Origin: Fidelibacterota bacterium
GTDB taxonomy: Bacteria; Fidelibacterota; Fidelibacteria; Fidelibacterales; DSDE01
Direction: 5' to 3'
Assembly: GCA_011049095.1 (NCBI GenBank)
Contig: DSDE01000393.1
Location: forward strand, 1 to 18,383
Length of the DNA stretch: 18,383 nucleotides
The first letter of the stretch is position 1. Each line of letters starts with the position of its first letter. A program made the translations under genes and the position numbers. The notes below the pieces were generated by a model. The model was not told where the DNA came from, did not search any database, and saw only the letters and a program-made list of their open reading frames with translations. Below are positions 7,911 through 15,667 of this stretch, piece by piece.

Positions 7911-9291
7911 TAATATAGTTGTCCTGTGCTTTTTCTTTATCGGTTACGGGGATAGGATAGTCGCCGGTAAAACAAGCCGTGCAGTAATGAGATTTTGGCT
8001 CGGCCATACTGTTTAATAGACCATCAATAGAAAGATAGTGAAGGGAATCGGCGCCGATATAGCGGCAGATATCATCCAGATTGCGCTCATAAGTTACCAG
8101 CTCACAATGAGTGGGAAAGTCAAGCCCATAAAAGCAGGGATGACGGATGGGCGGTGATGCAATGCGCACATGAACTTCCTTCACGCCAGCTTCACGTATG
8201 AGTTTGATGAGTTTTTTCAGAGTGGTGCCTCGAACGATGCTATCATCAACAAGTATCACATTCCGGCCTTCTAAAACCCCTTTTACTGTATTGAATTTCA
8301 GATGGACTTTCAGGTCTCGCTCACTTTGCAATGGTGCAATAAATGTGCGGCCTACGTAGTGATTGCGAATCAGGCCTATGTCAAATTTCACCTCACTGCG
8401 GCGGGCAAAACCGATGGCAATGGTGTTTGATGAGTCTGGCACAGAAAGTACTAGCTGTGCATGATCATGGTCTGATTCGATGGCCAGATTTTTTCCCAGT
8501 TTGCGTCTGGCACGGTCCACATTATCACCAAAAACGCGGCTGTCCGGGCGGCTGAAATAGACCATCTCAAAAATACAGTGTTTCGGGCTTGTCTTGGGTG
8601 AGAAACGAAAAGACTCTAATTTGCCGCTTTCCCTGTCAATGACAATGATTTCACCAGGCTCCACTTCCCTGATATATTCCGCGCCTATTAAATCAAAGGC
8701 ACAGGTTTCACTGGCAAAGAGCGTAGAATTGCCAAGTTTGCCCATAACCATCGGTCGCAGACCCAGGGAATCCCTGGCGGCGATAAGCATTTTGCGAGTC
8801 ATAATCAAGAGTGAAAAAGCGCCCTCAAGTTGTTTTAGCGCTGCGGATACTTTATCTGGAAAAGCTTCTTCCTTTGCCCGCACTATAAGATGAACGATAA
8901 TCTCTGTATCGGTGCTGGTTTTGAATAGCGCTCCGTTATTTTCCAGTTTTTTTATGGTTTTATCTAGATTAACAAGATTGCCATTGTGGGCCACAGCAAT
9001 AAAACTCTCTTTATGCTTGAAAAGGAGAGGTGCGATATTTACTGCACTGGAAGCCCCTGTTGTGCTGTAACGGTTGTGAGCTATGGCCGTATCTCCTTTC
9101 AATTGCGAAAGAGTGTTTACATTATTAAAAACCTCGCTTACCAGCCCCATCCCGTGGTGGGCATAAACCATCTCACTGTCAGCGCTGATGATTCCGGCGC
9201 TTTCCTGACCACGATGCTGCATTGCGTGAATACCGTAATAGCAGCTTTCTGATGCCTTTTCACTGTTTGTGATACCAAATATCCCACACAT
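7900..9291 (-). CDS. purF: Amidophosphoribosyltransferase (glutamine PRPP amidotransferase)
   Basis: First committed enzyme of purine synthesis, 463 aa: PRPP and glutamine give phosphoribosylamine. The N-terminal nucleophile Cys2 follows the initiator Met directly, so no long propeptide is removed, unlike B. subtilis PurF. MQHRGQES at 24-31 and the HNGNLVN loop at 102-108 mark the glutaminase domain. NVILVDDSIVRGTT at 344-357 is the PRPP loop. C239, C386, C437 and C440 match the spacing of the four cluster ligands in B. subtilis PurF (gaps 147, 51 and 3), so this is the Fe-S, oxygen-sensitive type. It lies 6 bp after a small exported-protein gene and overlaps the prenyltransferase gene by 11 bp. 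No other purine gene is present in the window. Confidence 0.96.
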   Translation of the reverse strand: MCGIFGITNSEKASESCYYGIHAMQHRGQESAGIISADSEMVYAHHGMGLVSEVFNNVNTLSQLKGDTAIAHNRYSTTGASSAVNIAPLLFKHKESFIAVAHNGNLVNLDKTIKKLENNGALFKTSTDTEIIVHLIVRAKEEAFPDKVSAALKQLEGAFSLLIMTRKMLIAARDSLGLRPMVMGKLGNSTLFASETCAFDLIGAEYIREVEPGEIIVIDRESGKLESFRFSPKTSPKHCIFEMVYFSRPDSRVFGDNVDRARRKLGKNLAIESDHDHAQLVLSVPDSSNTIAIGFARRSEVKFDIGLIRNHYVGRTFIAPLQSERDLKVHLKFNTVKGVLEGRNVILVDDSIVRGTTLKKLIKLIREAGVKEVHVRIASPPIRHPCFYGLDFPTHCELVTYERNLDDICRYIGADSLHYLSIDGLLNSMAEPKSHYCTACFTGDYPIPVTDKEKAQDNYINEI

Positions 9292-9297
9292 AATTCT

Positions 9298-9654
9298 TTA
9301 CTTTTTCTCCATATATTCCAGCAGAATTATTCCAGCCACTGTGCCAGCCAGATCAAAGGACAGGTCTTTCCAACTGAAAATTGATTTTCTTGCTTGAAAG
9401 TCTAAAACTTCCTTGCTAAGACCCATACTCAAACTAATTCCTACAGAAAGATTTCGGTTTTTGTTAGGACTAAATCTTGTATATTCTTTAAAATAGTAGT
9501 AGTTATGAACTGTTAAGATAGCGCTGAAACTAAAATGACTCCATTTATCGATGCTGGTCCAGCTATCCTCAGCCTGAATGGGAGAGAAGCGCTGCCAGGC
9601 ATCTGATGCAGATAAGCTGCCAGCTGTCAATAAAAGAATTATGAATAGCTTCAT
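9298..9654 (-). CDS. Small exported protein, DUF2279/YfiM-like
   Basis: Envelope protein of 118 aa and unknown biochemical role. Residues 1-17 form a cleavable-type signal peptide (KLFIILLLTAGSLSA); there is no lipobox cysteine. The mature part has the pattern DKWSHF at 36-41, GLSKEVLD at 78-85, SWKDLSFDLAGTVAG at 94-108, and a final hydrophobic stretch. This spacing of DKxxH, KExxD, KDL and GT resembles the DUF2279 family of predicted periplasmic lipoproteins, and more distantly VanZ-like proteins. It starts one base after the transporter stop and ends 6 bp before purF, so it is very likely co-translated with them. The family call rests on my reading of the motif pattern, not on a profile search. 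Confidence 0.65.
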   Translation of the reverse strand: MKLFIILLLTAGSLSASDAWQRFSPIQAEDSWTSIDKWSHFSFSAILTVHNYYYFKEYTRFSPNKNRNLSVGISLSMGLSKEVLDFQARKSIFSWKDLSFDLAGTVAGIILLEYMEKK

Positions 9655-9655
9655 A

Positions 9656-11062
9656 TCAGATAAGCCCCAATGAATAGAGAAATACCAGGAGTATTACCAC
9701 CGGCGCCACATATCTGATGATCCAATGCCAGATCAAACCATTATTGAAACGCTGGCTCAAATAGACTTTTGAACTAAGAAGTGACCAGGGTGAAGCGTCA
9801 ACAATATTTTCAGCCCCTTTCCTCAATTCTGTGATTACATCATTTTTCTTAAGCTGCCAGCCAAGGAGAATTGCAATGGCCAGCCCCCCCAGGGGCAGCA
9901 TAATATTTGCGCTGACATAGTCAAGCATTCCGAAAAAATTTAAACCAAAAAAGGTGACATTTTTCCAGTAACCAAAAGAGAGGGCTGAGGGAATTCCCAG
10001 AAAAAAGGTGATGATGCCAACAATAACAACCACTTTATGGCGAGTGTAATTTTTTTCATCAACAAAGTAAGAGCTAATCACTTCCAGCAGTGATATGGCC
10101 GAGGTGACAGCGGCTATGGTCAGCAGCAAAAAGAAAAGTACCCCAAACAATGTGCCCCCCGGTAGTTTGGCAAAGACAGCAGGTAAAACTTTAAATACGA
10201 GTCCCGGGCCGCTGTCAGGGCTCAGACCCATAGCAAAAACAGCCGTAAAAATAGCAATGCCTGCAAGAATAGCTATAAGGACATCCAAAATGGCAACCAT
10301 CAGCGCGCTGCTGAGAATATTATCATCTGATTTCAGGTAGCTCCCATACGTTAGCATAGCGCCCATACCCAGACTCAATGAGAAAAATGCCTGCCCCAGC
10401 GCTTCTAAAATAGTCTTTCCCTTAACCACACTCCAGTCAGGCTTAAATAGAAATGCCAGGCCTTTGCCTTCACTGTCCAGAATAATTCCCCACACAACCA
10501 AAAAAAGAAGAATCATCAGAAAGAGTGGCATCAGAATTTTGGAATACTTTTCTATGCCATTTTGCACCCCGGCGTAAACAACCGTAACAGATATAGCGGC
10601 GAAAATAGCCTGCCAGCCGATAATCCATTTTGGGTTGGCCATAAGCAGCTCATAATGGAATCCTGCCATCAGCGGGTCTTCAAAGCCGGAAAAAACACCG
10701 CGCAGAGCTTCTATGATGTAGCCAAGAGACCAGCCGGCGACAACGTTATAATAACTCAGAATTATGAAACCAGTAAGGACGCCCAAATAGCCGAAACTTG
10801 TCCAAATGCTCCGATTTTGACCCACAATACGAAAACTTCCCACGGGATTGCGCTGCCCTTTACGACCAATGAAAATTTCACCGATGAGGATGGGAAAGGC
10901 TATCAGGAGTGATGCTGCCAGATAGATAAGGATAAAAGCCGCGCCGCCGTTTTGCCCTGCCACATAAGGAAATTTCCATATATTGCCTAAACCAATAGCA
11001 CCGCCAGCCGCTGCCAAAACAAAACCAATGCGACTGCCCCATTGTTCTCGTTGTACACTCAT
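9656..11062 (-). CDS. Sodium-dependent amino-acid transporter, NSS (SLC6/LeuT) family
   Basis: Inner-membrane Na+-coupled symporter of 468 aa with 11 predicted helices, the usual count for bacterial members (eukaryotic ones have 12). The N-terminal helix has WGSRIGFVLAAAG followed by GLGNIWKFPY at 24-33, the unwound TM1 segment that binds Na+ and substrate in LeuT. NGGAAFILIYL follows in TM2. Helices then run through to a C-terminal hydrophobic segment at about 446-468. The substrate is probably one or more amino acids; the exact one cannot be read. The ribosome site is GAGGG 6 nt before the ATG. It sits 7 bp after a DUF5683-like gene and 1 bp before a small exported-protein gene. Adjacent peptidase and ridA genes fit amino-acid uptake. 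Confidence 0.93.
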   Translation of the reverse strand: MSVQREQWGSRIGFVLAAAGGAIGLGNIWKFPYVAGQNGGAAFILIYLAASLLIAFPILIGEIFIGRKGQRNPVGSFRIVGQNRSIWTSFGYLGVLTGFIILSYYNVVAGWSLGYIIEALRGVFSGFEDPLMAGFHYELLMANPKWIIGWQAIFAAISVTVVYAGVQNGIEKYSKILMPLFLMILLFLVVWGIILDSEGKGLAFLFKPDWSVVKGKTILEALGQAFFSLSLGMGAMLTYGSYLKSDDNILSSALMVAILDVLIAILAGIAIFTAVFAMGLSPDSGPGLVFKVLPAVFAKLPGGTLFGVLFFLLLTIAAVTSAISLLEVISSYFVDEKNYTRHKVVVIVGIITFFLGIPSALSFGYWKNVTFFGLNFFGMLDYVSANIMLPLGGLAIAILLGWQLKKNDVITELRKGAENIVDASPWSLLSSKVYLSQRFNNGLIWHWIIRYVAPVVILLVFLYSLGLI

Positions 11063-11069
11063 AAGGCCC

Positions 11070-11492
11070 TCATAATATTATGCTTATGGATATTTTCATA
11101 CCATTATTTTCAGGTATTATACTAAAGCTGTCTTTTGGAAATGCGCTTAGATGGGCATCTACATAAGCGTCAATGGCGCCAGCCAGCCAACCAGCCGCCA
11201 GTAACCAGTAATAGCGGTTTCTTTCGTCACGAAATCCTATTTGAAATGGGTATGATTTATAAAGCCTGTGATAGTCATTAGCTTTGTAGGCAATATATCC
11301 GTCATAACTGACGTAAACGGCTGCTTTCAGCCACTTTCCATTATATAGCTGACCGCTTCCTGGCAGAGTCAATCCCAGAAACAGAGCGGTTCTTGGGTTC
11401 TTTTCCTGAACGATCTCAGTTTCTTCACCATGTAGAAAATAGCTGAATAATAAAATCACAGCTATCGGGAAGGTCCACTTAGCAATTTGCAT
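11070..11492 (-). CDS. DUF5683-like small envelope protein
   Basis: Protein of 140 aa and unknown function. It starts with a signal-peptide-like or anchoring stretch (residues 5-20) and then an acidic, charged segment. The core holds LPGSGQLYNGKWLKA at 43-57 and a hydrophobic helix around 95-107 ending in DAYVDAHL at 108-115. The PGxGQxYNxxxxKA plus DAxVDAHL pair is the pattern of DUF5683, found mainly in Bacteroidota and related phyla. The C-terminal residues 131-140 form a hydrophobic strand. The start lies 15 bp after ridA and has no clear Shine-Dalgarno. The gene ends 7 bp before the transporter. Its conservation supports an envelope role, but no activity is known to me. Confidence 0.72.
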   Translation of the reverse strand: MQIAKWTFPIAVILLFSYFLHGEETEIVQEKNPRTALFLGLTLPGSGQLYNGKWLKAAVYVSYDGYIAYKANDYHRLYKSYPFQIGFRDERNRYYWLLAAGWLAGAIDAYVDAHLSAFPKDSFSIIPENNGMKISISIIL

Positions 11493-11507
11493 TGTAAAAC
11501 TTGTCTA

Positions 11508-11966
11508 TTATTCACAACGAATCGCGATACATTCCATCTCAACCGGCACATCCTTTGGCAGTCTGGCCACCTCAACTGCGCTGCGGGCTGGCGGATTTAC
11601 CGGAAAGGCCTTTTCAAAAGCGGCATTGACCAATGCAAAATCATTTAAATCCTTCAAAAATACCGTGACTTTTAAAATGCTCTCAGATTTACCTCCGCCT
11701 GCTTCTACGACTGCCAGCATATTTTGTAGCGTTATTTCGACAGCTTTAGAAAAATCATCCACCACCAGATTGGCTGTTTTTGGGTCTATTGGAATCTGGC
11801 CTGCCGTGAAAATGAGGTCTCCCCAGCGGGTTCCCTGTGAATAAGCGCCAACGGGAGCTGGCGCTGCTTTGGTTTTTAAAACTTCTCGTTTCATTTTTTC
11901 TCCTTCACATGAACTCAGAGCCGTTAGGATAAGCGCTGAAATCATAAGTTTATAGATTTTGGTCAT
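11508..11966 (-). CDS. ridA: RidA family imine/enamine deaminase, with possible lipoprotein form
   Basis: RidA (YjgF/YER057c) hydrolyses reactive 2-aminoacrylate and related imines formed by amino-acid dehydratases. The core shows APVGAYSQG, FTAGQIP, PPARSAVEVARLPKD and VPVEMECIA; R128 is the conserved carboxylate-binding arginine. From the ATG at 11966 the protein has 152 aa, with a 24-residue extension reading as a lipoprotein signal: Lys near the N-terminus, a hydrophobic stretch, and lipobox LSSC with Cys20. An internal ATG at 11894 (Met25) gives a 128-aa protein, the usual RidA length, and has its own strong ribosome site. The long start lies 3 nt after the pcm stop and could be reached by coupling. 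So either the extension is spurious, the protein is exported, or both forms are made. The enzyme family is certain; the location is open. Confidence 0.9.
   Translation of the reverse strand: MTKIYKLMISALILTALSSCEGEKMKREVLKTKAAPAPVGAYSQGTRWGDLIFTAGQIPIDPKTANLVVDDFSKAVEITLQNMLAVVEAGGGKSESILKVTVFLKDLNDFALVNAAFEKAFPVNPPARSAVEVARLPKDVPVEMECIAIRCE
11892..11905 (-). promoter_or_regulatory. Internal ribosome binding site in ridA
   Basis: AAGGAG (11905-11900) lies 5 nt before an in-frame ATG at 11894, inside the ridA reading frame. It is among the best Shine-Dalgarno matches in the window and would start a cytosolic RidA of normal length, whereas the upstream ATG at 11966 has none at a useful distance. 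Confidence 0.7.
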
Positions 11967-11969
11967 TAA

Positions 11970-12644
11970 TCAGTCAGGCCTTATTGCTTTTTCTTTGCGT
12001 AGCGGCACAAAACGCACTTCTGTTATCACTTTGCTTTTCCACTCACCCTTTTTTTGCCAAAAGAGATGCAATTCTTGCTCATTAGCGCCTATGGGGGCAA
12101 TCAGCAGTCCATCAGCTTTAAGCTGGCCTAGCAATTCCCTGGGAAATTCTGCTGGTGCGGCAGAAAGCAGGATACGGTCATAAGGGGCTCGGTTTTCCCA
12201 GCCAAGATATCCGTCACCATGAAAAACAGTGATATTTTTCAGTCCCAGATTCCTGATTGTCTCGATTGAGCGGCTGACGAGGGATTTTTCCAGCTCTACG
12301 CCAACAACCTTTTTACAGAGTAAGGAGAGGAGTGCCAAAACATAGCCAGAGCCGCTGCCTATCTCTAATATATGGTGATGAGGCTTTAGTTTGAGGGATT
12401 CCAGCATCAGGGCAACTACATAAGGCTGTGATATGGTTTGAGAAAAGCCGATGGGTAATGGGCCATCATTGTAAGCTCTTTGCTCGGCTTCTAAGGGGAC
12501 AAATATATGCCTGGGAATTGCCAGGAAAGCATCCAGAACCCTTTGATCCTGAATATCATTCTCCACAAGCTGTTCCTGTATCATTCTTTGACGCTGTATA
12601 AATTTCCCCAAGCTCATATACTGTTTTATATTAATTTTTGTCAT
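11970..12644 (-). CDS. pcm: Protein-L-isoaspartate O-methyltransferase
   Basis: SAM-dependent methyltransferase of 224 aa that repairs isoaspartyl residues in aged proteins, acting in the cytoplasm. LPIGFSQTISQPYVVA at 63-78 is the family signature around the substrate pocket (compare LPIGxGQTISQPYMVA in E. coli Pcm). LEIGSGSGYV at 93-102 is the SAM-binding motif I, and VGVELEK at 114-120 follows as motif II. The N-terminal segment RMIQEQL then PRHIFVP also matches the family. The ATG at 12644 gives a short N-terminal extension compared with the usual 205-215 aa. Met10 and Met21 are alternatives, but none has a good ribosome site, so the start is uncertain. The stop is 3 nt before the long ridA start. 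Confidence 0.94.
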   Translation of the reverse strand: MTKINIKQYMSLGKFIQRQRMIQEQLVENDIQDQRVLDAFLAIPRHIFVPLEAEQRAYNDGPLPIGFSQTISQPYVVALMLESLKLKPHHHILEIGSGSGYVLALLSLLCKKVVGVELEKSLVSRSIETIRNLGLKNITVFHGDGYLGWENRAPYDRILLSAAPAEFPRELLGQLKADGLLIAPIGANEQELHLFWQKKGEWKSKVITEVRFVPLRKEKAIRPD

Positions 12645-12678
12645 TGGCTCAAAATCAGCAAGGGCGGGGGACTGGCGG

Positions 12679-13419
12679 TTATGATTTTTTGGGTCGCGGT
12701 GCAGGCCTGCGGTTTCCTTGCTGCTGCCGCCTCTGTATATACTGTGGTTTTTCTACTTTGCGAATGTGTCCATTGTGTATTTGCAATATGACATCCACCA
12801 TTCGAAAACGTACTTGTGAAATAGCCGAAGCTAAAACCACAGTTTTTTTCTCATTCTTTACTTTTTCTTTCAAAAGAGTGCAATAATATTTAGAAAAGTT
12901 GTCGTCAACTCCGGCAAAAGGTTCATCCAGCAAAATAAGATCACAGTTTTCCAGATAAACTTTGAGTAATTCTACTTTTTTAAAAAGGCCGGGTGTGAGT
13001 TTTGATCGCTTTAATTCTGCAATCTCTTTTAATCTCATGGTTTCCAGTAAATCCATTGCTTCCTGATATGCAATCCCAGGAGATTTTTGACCATGGGCTG
13101 CTGCCTTTTGCAGATAGCTGATGACAGTACCTGGTTTCCAAAAATGATTTTTCTGCCTCAGAAAAGATACTCTTTCCTGTACACTTTGGGGCCGGTATTC
13201 TTTATTCACATTTGATTTATTTTCAAACAGAATGACGCCGCTATCCGGAGCTGTATCATGGCTGATAATTTCTAATAGTAAGGTTTTGCCCGAACTGTTT
13301 TCGCCAAGGAGCTGATAAAAGACGCCTCGATATATTTTCAGTGAATAGATCTCAATAGCACTTAGCTTTTTTTGGGCTTTGATGTCTTGCAGTTCGATTA
13401 GTGCTGCTTGCTCGTTCAT
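12679..13419 (-). CDS. ABC-type ATPase with degenerate signature and no switch His
   Basis: Stand-alone ATP-binding-cassette domain of 246 aa. The Walker A motif is intact at GENSSGKT (39-46), the Q-loop Gln is near 89, and Walker B is intact at LILLDEP (161-167) with the catalytic Glu166; a D-loop AGVD follows. The ABC signature LSGGQ is replaced by LTPGLFKK (141-148), and the position of the switch histidine reads LASAIS (196-201). The C-terminal 20 residues are basic and rich in Gln, Arg and Pro, with no acidic residue. No permease gene is adjacent. A good ribosome site (GAGG, 8 nt spacing) precedes the ATG, and the gene is separated from pcm by 34 bp. It may be a regulatory or transport ATPase of a divergent subfamily; I do not recognise which. 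Confidence 0.75.
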   Translation of the reverse strand: MNEQAALIELQDIKAQKKLSAIEIYSLKIYRGVFYQLLGENSSGKTLLLEIISHDTAPDSGVILFENKSNVNKEYRPQSVQERVSFLRQKNHFWKPGTVISYLQKAAAHGQKSPGIAYQEAMDLLETMRLKEIAELKRSKLTPGLFKKVELLKVYLENCDLILLDEPFAGVDDNFSKYYCTLLKEKVKNEKKTVVLASAISQVRFRMVDVILQIHNGHIRKVEKPQYIQRRQQQGNRRPAPRPKKS

Positions 13420-13522
13420 TCAATAATCCTCTCATTCGTAGCCAATGTCCCCCGCTTTTCAAAAAACAGATTAATTTACTGCGGAAGGATTGGATTTCAA
13501 AAGATTGAGAAAAAAAATGGCG

Positions 13523-15667
13523 CTAATTCATAGATTTTTCTAAAATTTCTTGAAGCAGTGGAAGGCTTTCATCCTGGAGGCTTAAAATCCACAAAATATA
13601 TCGTATATCAACACCGATTGAGCGGCTATATTTGGGGCTCCAATGGAAGTCATTGATGGTAGCCTCCAGCGCCCGATCAAAATTGAGTCCAACCAGCCTG
13701 CCATATCGATTTAAAACAGCGCTTCCTGAATTTCCGCCTGTTGTATCAAGGCTGTAGAGCATACAGACCGGCACCTTTCTCAATTCTGGGTGTATGTATT
13801 TATTTTCAGCTTCATTATGAATGGCATCGATAAGCCAGTCAGGCAATCGAAAAGGAGGAACGGCACTGTTTTTTTCAAGGAGTCCGGTGACCGTGGTGAA
13901 GGCTTCGTATTTGATGCCATCTCGGGGTTCTGCACCTTCTATGTAGCCATAGGTCAGACGCAGTGTGCTATTGGCATCGGGAACGTAAGCGCCACCCTGC
14001 GCCATCTGATTCATTTCATCAAGTTTCCCATAGAGTTCATCGGTGCGCCCTTTAAGGCTTTTGTCTGCTTCTTTATTTTTTTGTATCAGGGGATAGAGGC
14101 TTATGGCAATTTGAAGAAAGGGGTCTTTCACCTGTTTCAACGCTTCTGGGCTCATTTCTAATAGCTTTTCAAATTCAGAATAGTCATTTAATCGTGTGGT
14201 ATTCACCATTTTTTCCAAGTTTTTCTGTAGCTTTTTCTCGGCATTTCTCTTTTTCCTGAATTTTTCCAGGGGGGCTATCTTTTGATCTGAAGGAAGCCGC
14301 CAGGCTCTCTTTATGAGCGACGACATCACAATCTGATCCATTTCTCTTATCAGGTCTTTATGTCTTTGCTGCCAGCGTTTTTGGGTTAGCTCCCAATTGC
14401 GGTCCATATATTCTGTTTCACGGTCAAGGTCGGTTTTTCCGCGCTCGATGGTCGTTTCAAAGGCTTTATATCCAAAATAGAGCAGATTAGACTGCCGTAA
14501 TATTTGATTTAAGATGAAATTATGTTCATAATTTTTACGCTCATTGGCATAGATTTCGCCAAGATCAGAGAGTATTTGCTTATAAGATTTTTGATATTCT
14601 AAGGCTAGTTTTTCGCTGTTTATTTTTTCTTGGGTCTGCTTTTTTTGTATCAGGTTTAGCCGCTCCATTCCTAGTTGTTGCCCTCGGTATTTTTTTTCCA
14701 CATTTGCCAGGCTCTTTTTTCGTGAAGCAAGTCGGATTTCTGTTTCCGGGTCGTCAGTGCTCAGGATATCCATTTTTTCGATAAGCCATTGATACCATTG
14801 AATTGTTTTGGGCATAAGCAGTTCCTGGCGATACTGGAAATATGAGGCGCTGCGGTGCCGGTAAGTTTGTCCCGGATATCCAGCGATAAAGACGAAGTCT
14901 CCTGTTTGCGTCCCTGCCGGCTCTACGGATATCACATGTTTTGGCGTGTAAGGAATATTATCAGGATGGTAGGAAGCATTGCTGCCGTCAGGCGCTGTAT
15001 AGGCCCGCATTAGAGCAAAATCACCGGTGTGCCGCGGCCATTCCCAATTATCGATTTCTCCGCCAAAATTTCCGATGCCAATGGGCGGGGCATAGACCAG
15101 GCGAACATCTTTCAGAAAAGTGTAAAGAAAGAGATAATAGACTTTTCCCTGGGTCATTTCTCCGATTTCAGCCCGTTTATCGGGGTGTTTAGCTTCTGCT
15201 TCAGCAATGAGTTTTTTGCTTATTTGTTCAATCGCTTTTGTCCGCTCTCCATAATCCATTGCGCTTTCAATCACTGACAAAATAGTGTCAGAAACATCTT
15301 GATATTGATTCATAATGCGGACGGTATAGCTTTTCGCTGGCAGCTCCTCACTTCTTTTTGATGCGGTAAAGCCATTGGTGAGGAGGTCTCCCGCTGCGCT
15401 GCTGTGATTTTGGATTGCTGAATAAGCACAGTGATGGTTGGTAAGAATGAGGCCATTTTCAGAAATAAAAGCGCCGCTGCAGCCGCCTACTTTTACAATG
15501 CCATCAATGATGCGAGCGCTGTCTGCGGCAAAAATCTCTTCAGGCGCAATGGCCAGACCTGCTTCTTGCAATGGGAGTGTAGATAGCTGCTGCATCGGAA
15601 ACATTCCCGCCACGGCTAAAAGTAAAGCCGGCAAAAGCAATATAAATAACACATTATTTAATTTCAT
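13523..15667 (-). CDS. S46 family dipeptidyl-peptidase, DPP11-like specificity
   Basis: Secreted serine exopeptidase of 714 aa, the normal S46 size, which removes N-terminal dipeptides from oligopeptides outside the cytoplasm. A signal peptide occupies about residues 1-20 (cleavage near AVA|GMFP). The catalytic triad can be read as His79 (TNHHC), Asp216 (HTGDFALMR) and Ser647 (GGNSGSAV). The NFGGEIDNWEWP segment at 200-211 is a family hallmark. Residue 665, 18 after the serine, is Arg in the NFDR context. This matches the Arg673 that gives Porphyromonas DPP11 its Asp/Glu P1 preference, rather than the Gly of DPP7. A helical, charged insert runs at about 300-530, also as in the family. Ribosome site GAGG lies 7 nt before the ATG. 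A secreted peptidase next to an amino-acid transporter operon fits peptide scavenging. Confidence 0.93.
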   Translation of the reverse strand: MKLNNVLFILLLPALLLAVAGMFPMQQLSTLPLQEAGLAIAPEEIFAADSARIIDGIVKVGGCSGAFISENGLILTNHHCAYSAIQNHSSAAGDLLTNGFTASKRSEELPAKSYTVRIMNQYQDVSDTILSVIESAMDYGERTKAIEQISKKLIAEAEAKHPDKRAEIGEMTQGKVYYLFLYTFLKDVRLVYAPPIGIGNFGGEIDNWEWPRHTGDFALMRAYTAPDGSNASYHPDNIPYTPKHVISVEPAGTQTGDFVFIAGYPGQTYRHRSASYFQYRQELLMPKTIQWYQWLIEKMDILSTDDPETEIRLASRKKSLANVEKKYRGQQLGMERLNLIQKKQTQEKINSEKLALEYQKSYKQILSDLGEIYANERKNYEHNFILNQILRQSNLLYFGYKAFETTIERGKTDLDRETEYMDRNWELTQKRWQQRHKDLIREMDQIVMSSLIKRAWRLPSDQKIAPLEKFRKKRNAEKKLQKNLEKMVNTTRLNDYSEFEKLLEMSPEALKQVKDPFLQIAISLYPLIQKNKEADKSLKGRTDELYGKLDEMNQMAQGGAYVPDANSTLRLTYGYIEGAEPRDGIKYEAFTTVTGLLEKNSAVPPFRLPDWLIDAIHNEAENKYIHPELRKVPVCMLYSLDTTGGNSGSAVLNRYGRLVGLNFDRALEATINDFHWSPKYSRSIGVDIRYILWILSLQDESLPLLQEILEKSMN

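Noticed and set aside
8594..8893. 99-codon plus-strand open frame
   Set aside because: It is antisense to purF, and its composition follows from the conserved purF codons.
10562..10912. 116-codon plus-strand open frame
   Set aside because: It is antisense to the transporter's first helices, which carry the clear NSS signature, and shows no motif of its own.
13507..13522. A-run (T-run on the minus strand) just after the S46 stop, as a possible terminator
   Set aside because: No GC-rich stem precedes the T-run, so it does not have the form of an intrinsic terminator.
13420..13522. Promoter candidate TTGAAA with TAAATT 16 nt later in the gap before the ABC ATPase
   Set aside because: The -10 match is only partial and the region is AT-rich, so chance is a sufficient explanation; a promoter may exist here but I cannot place it.
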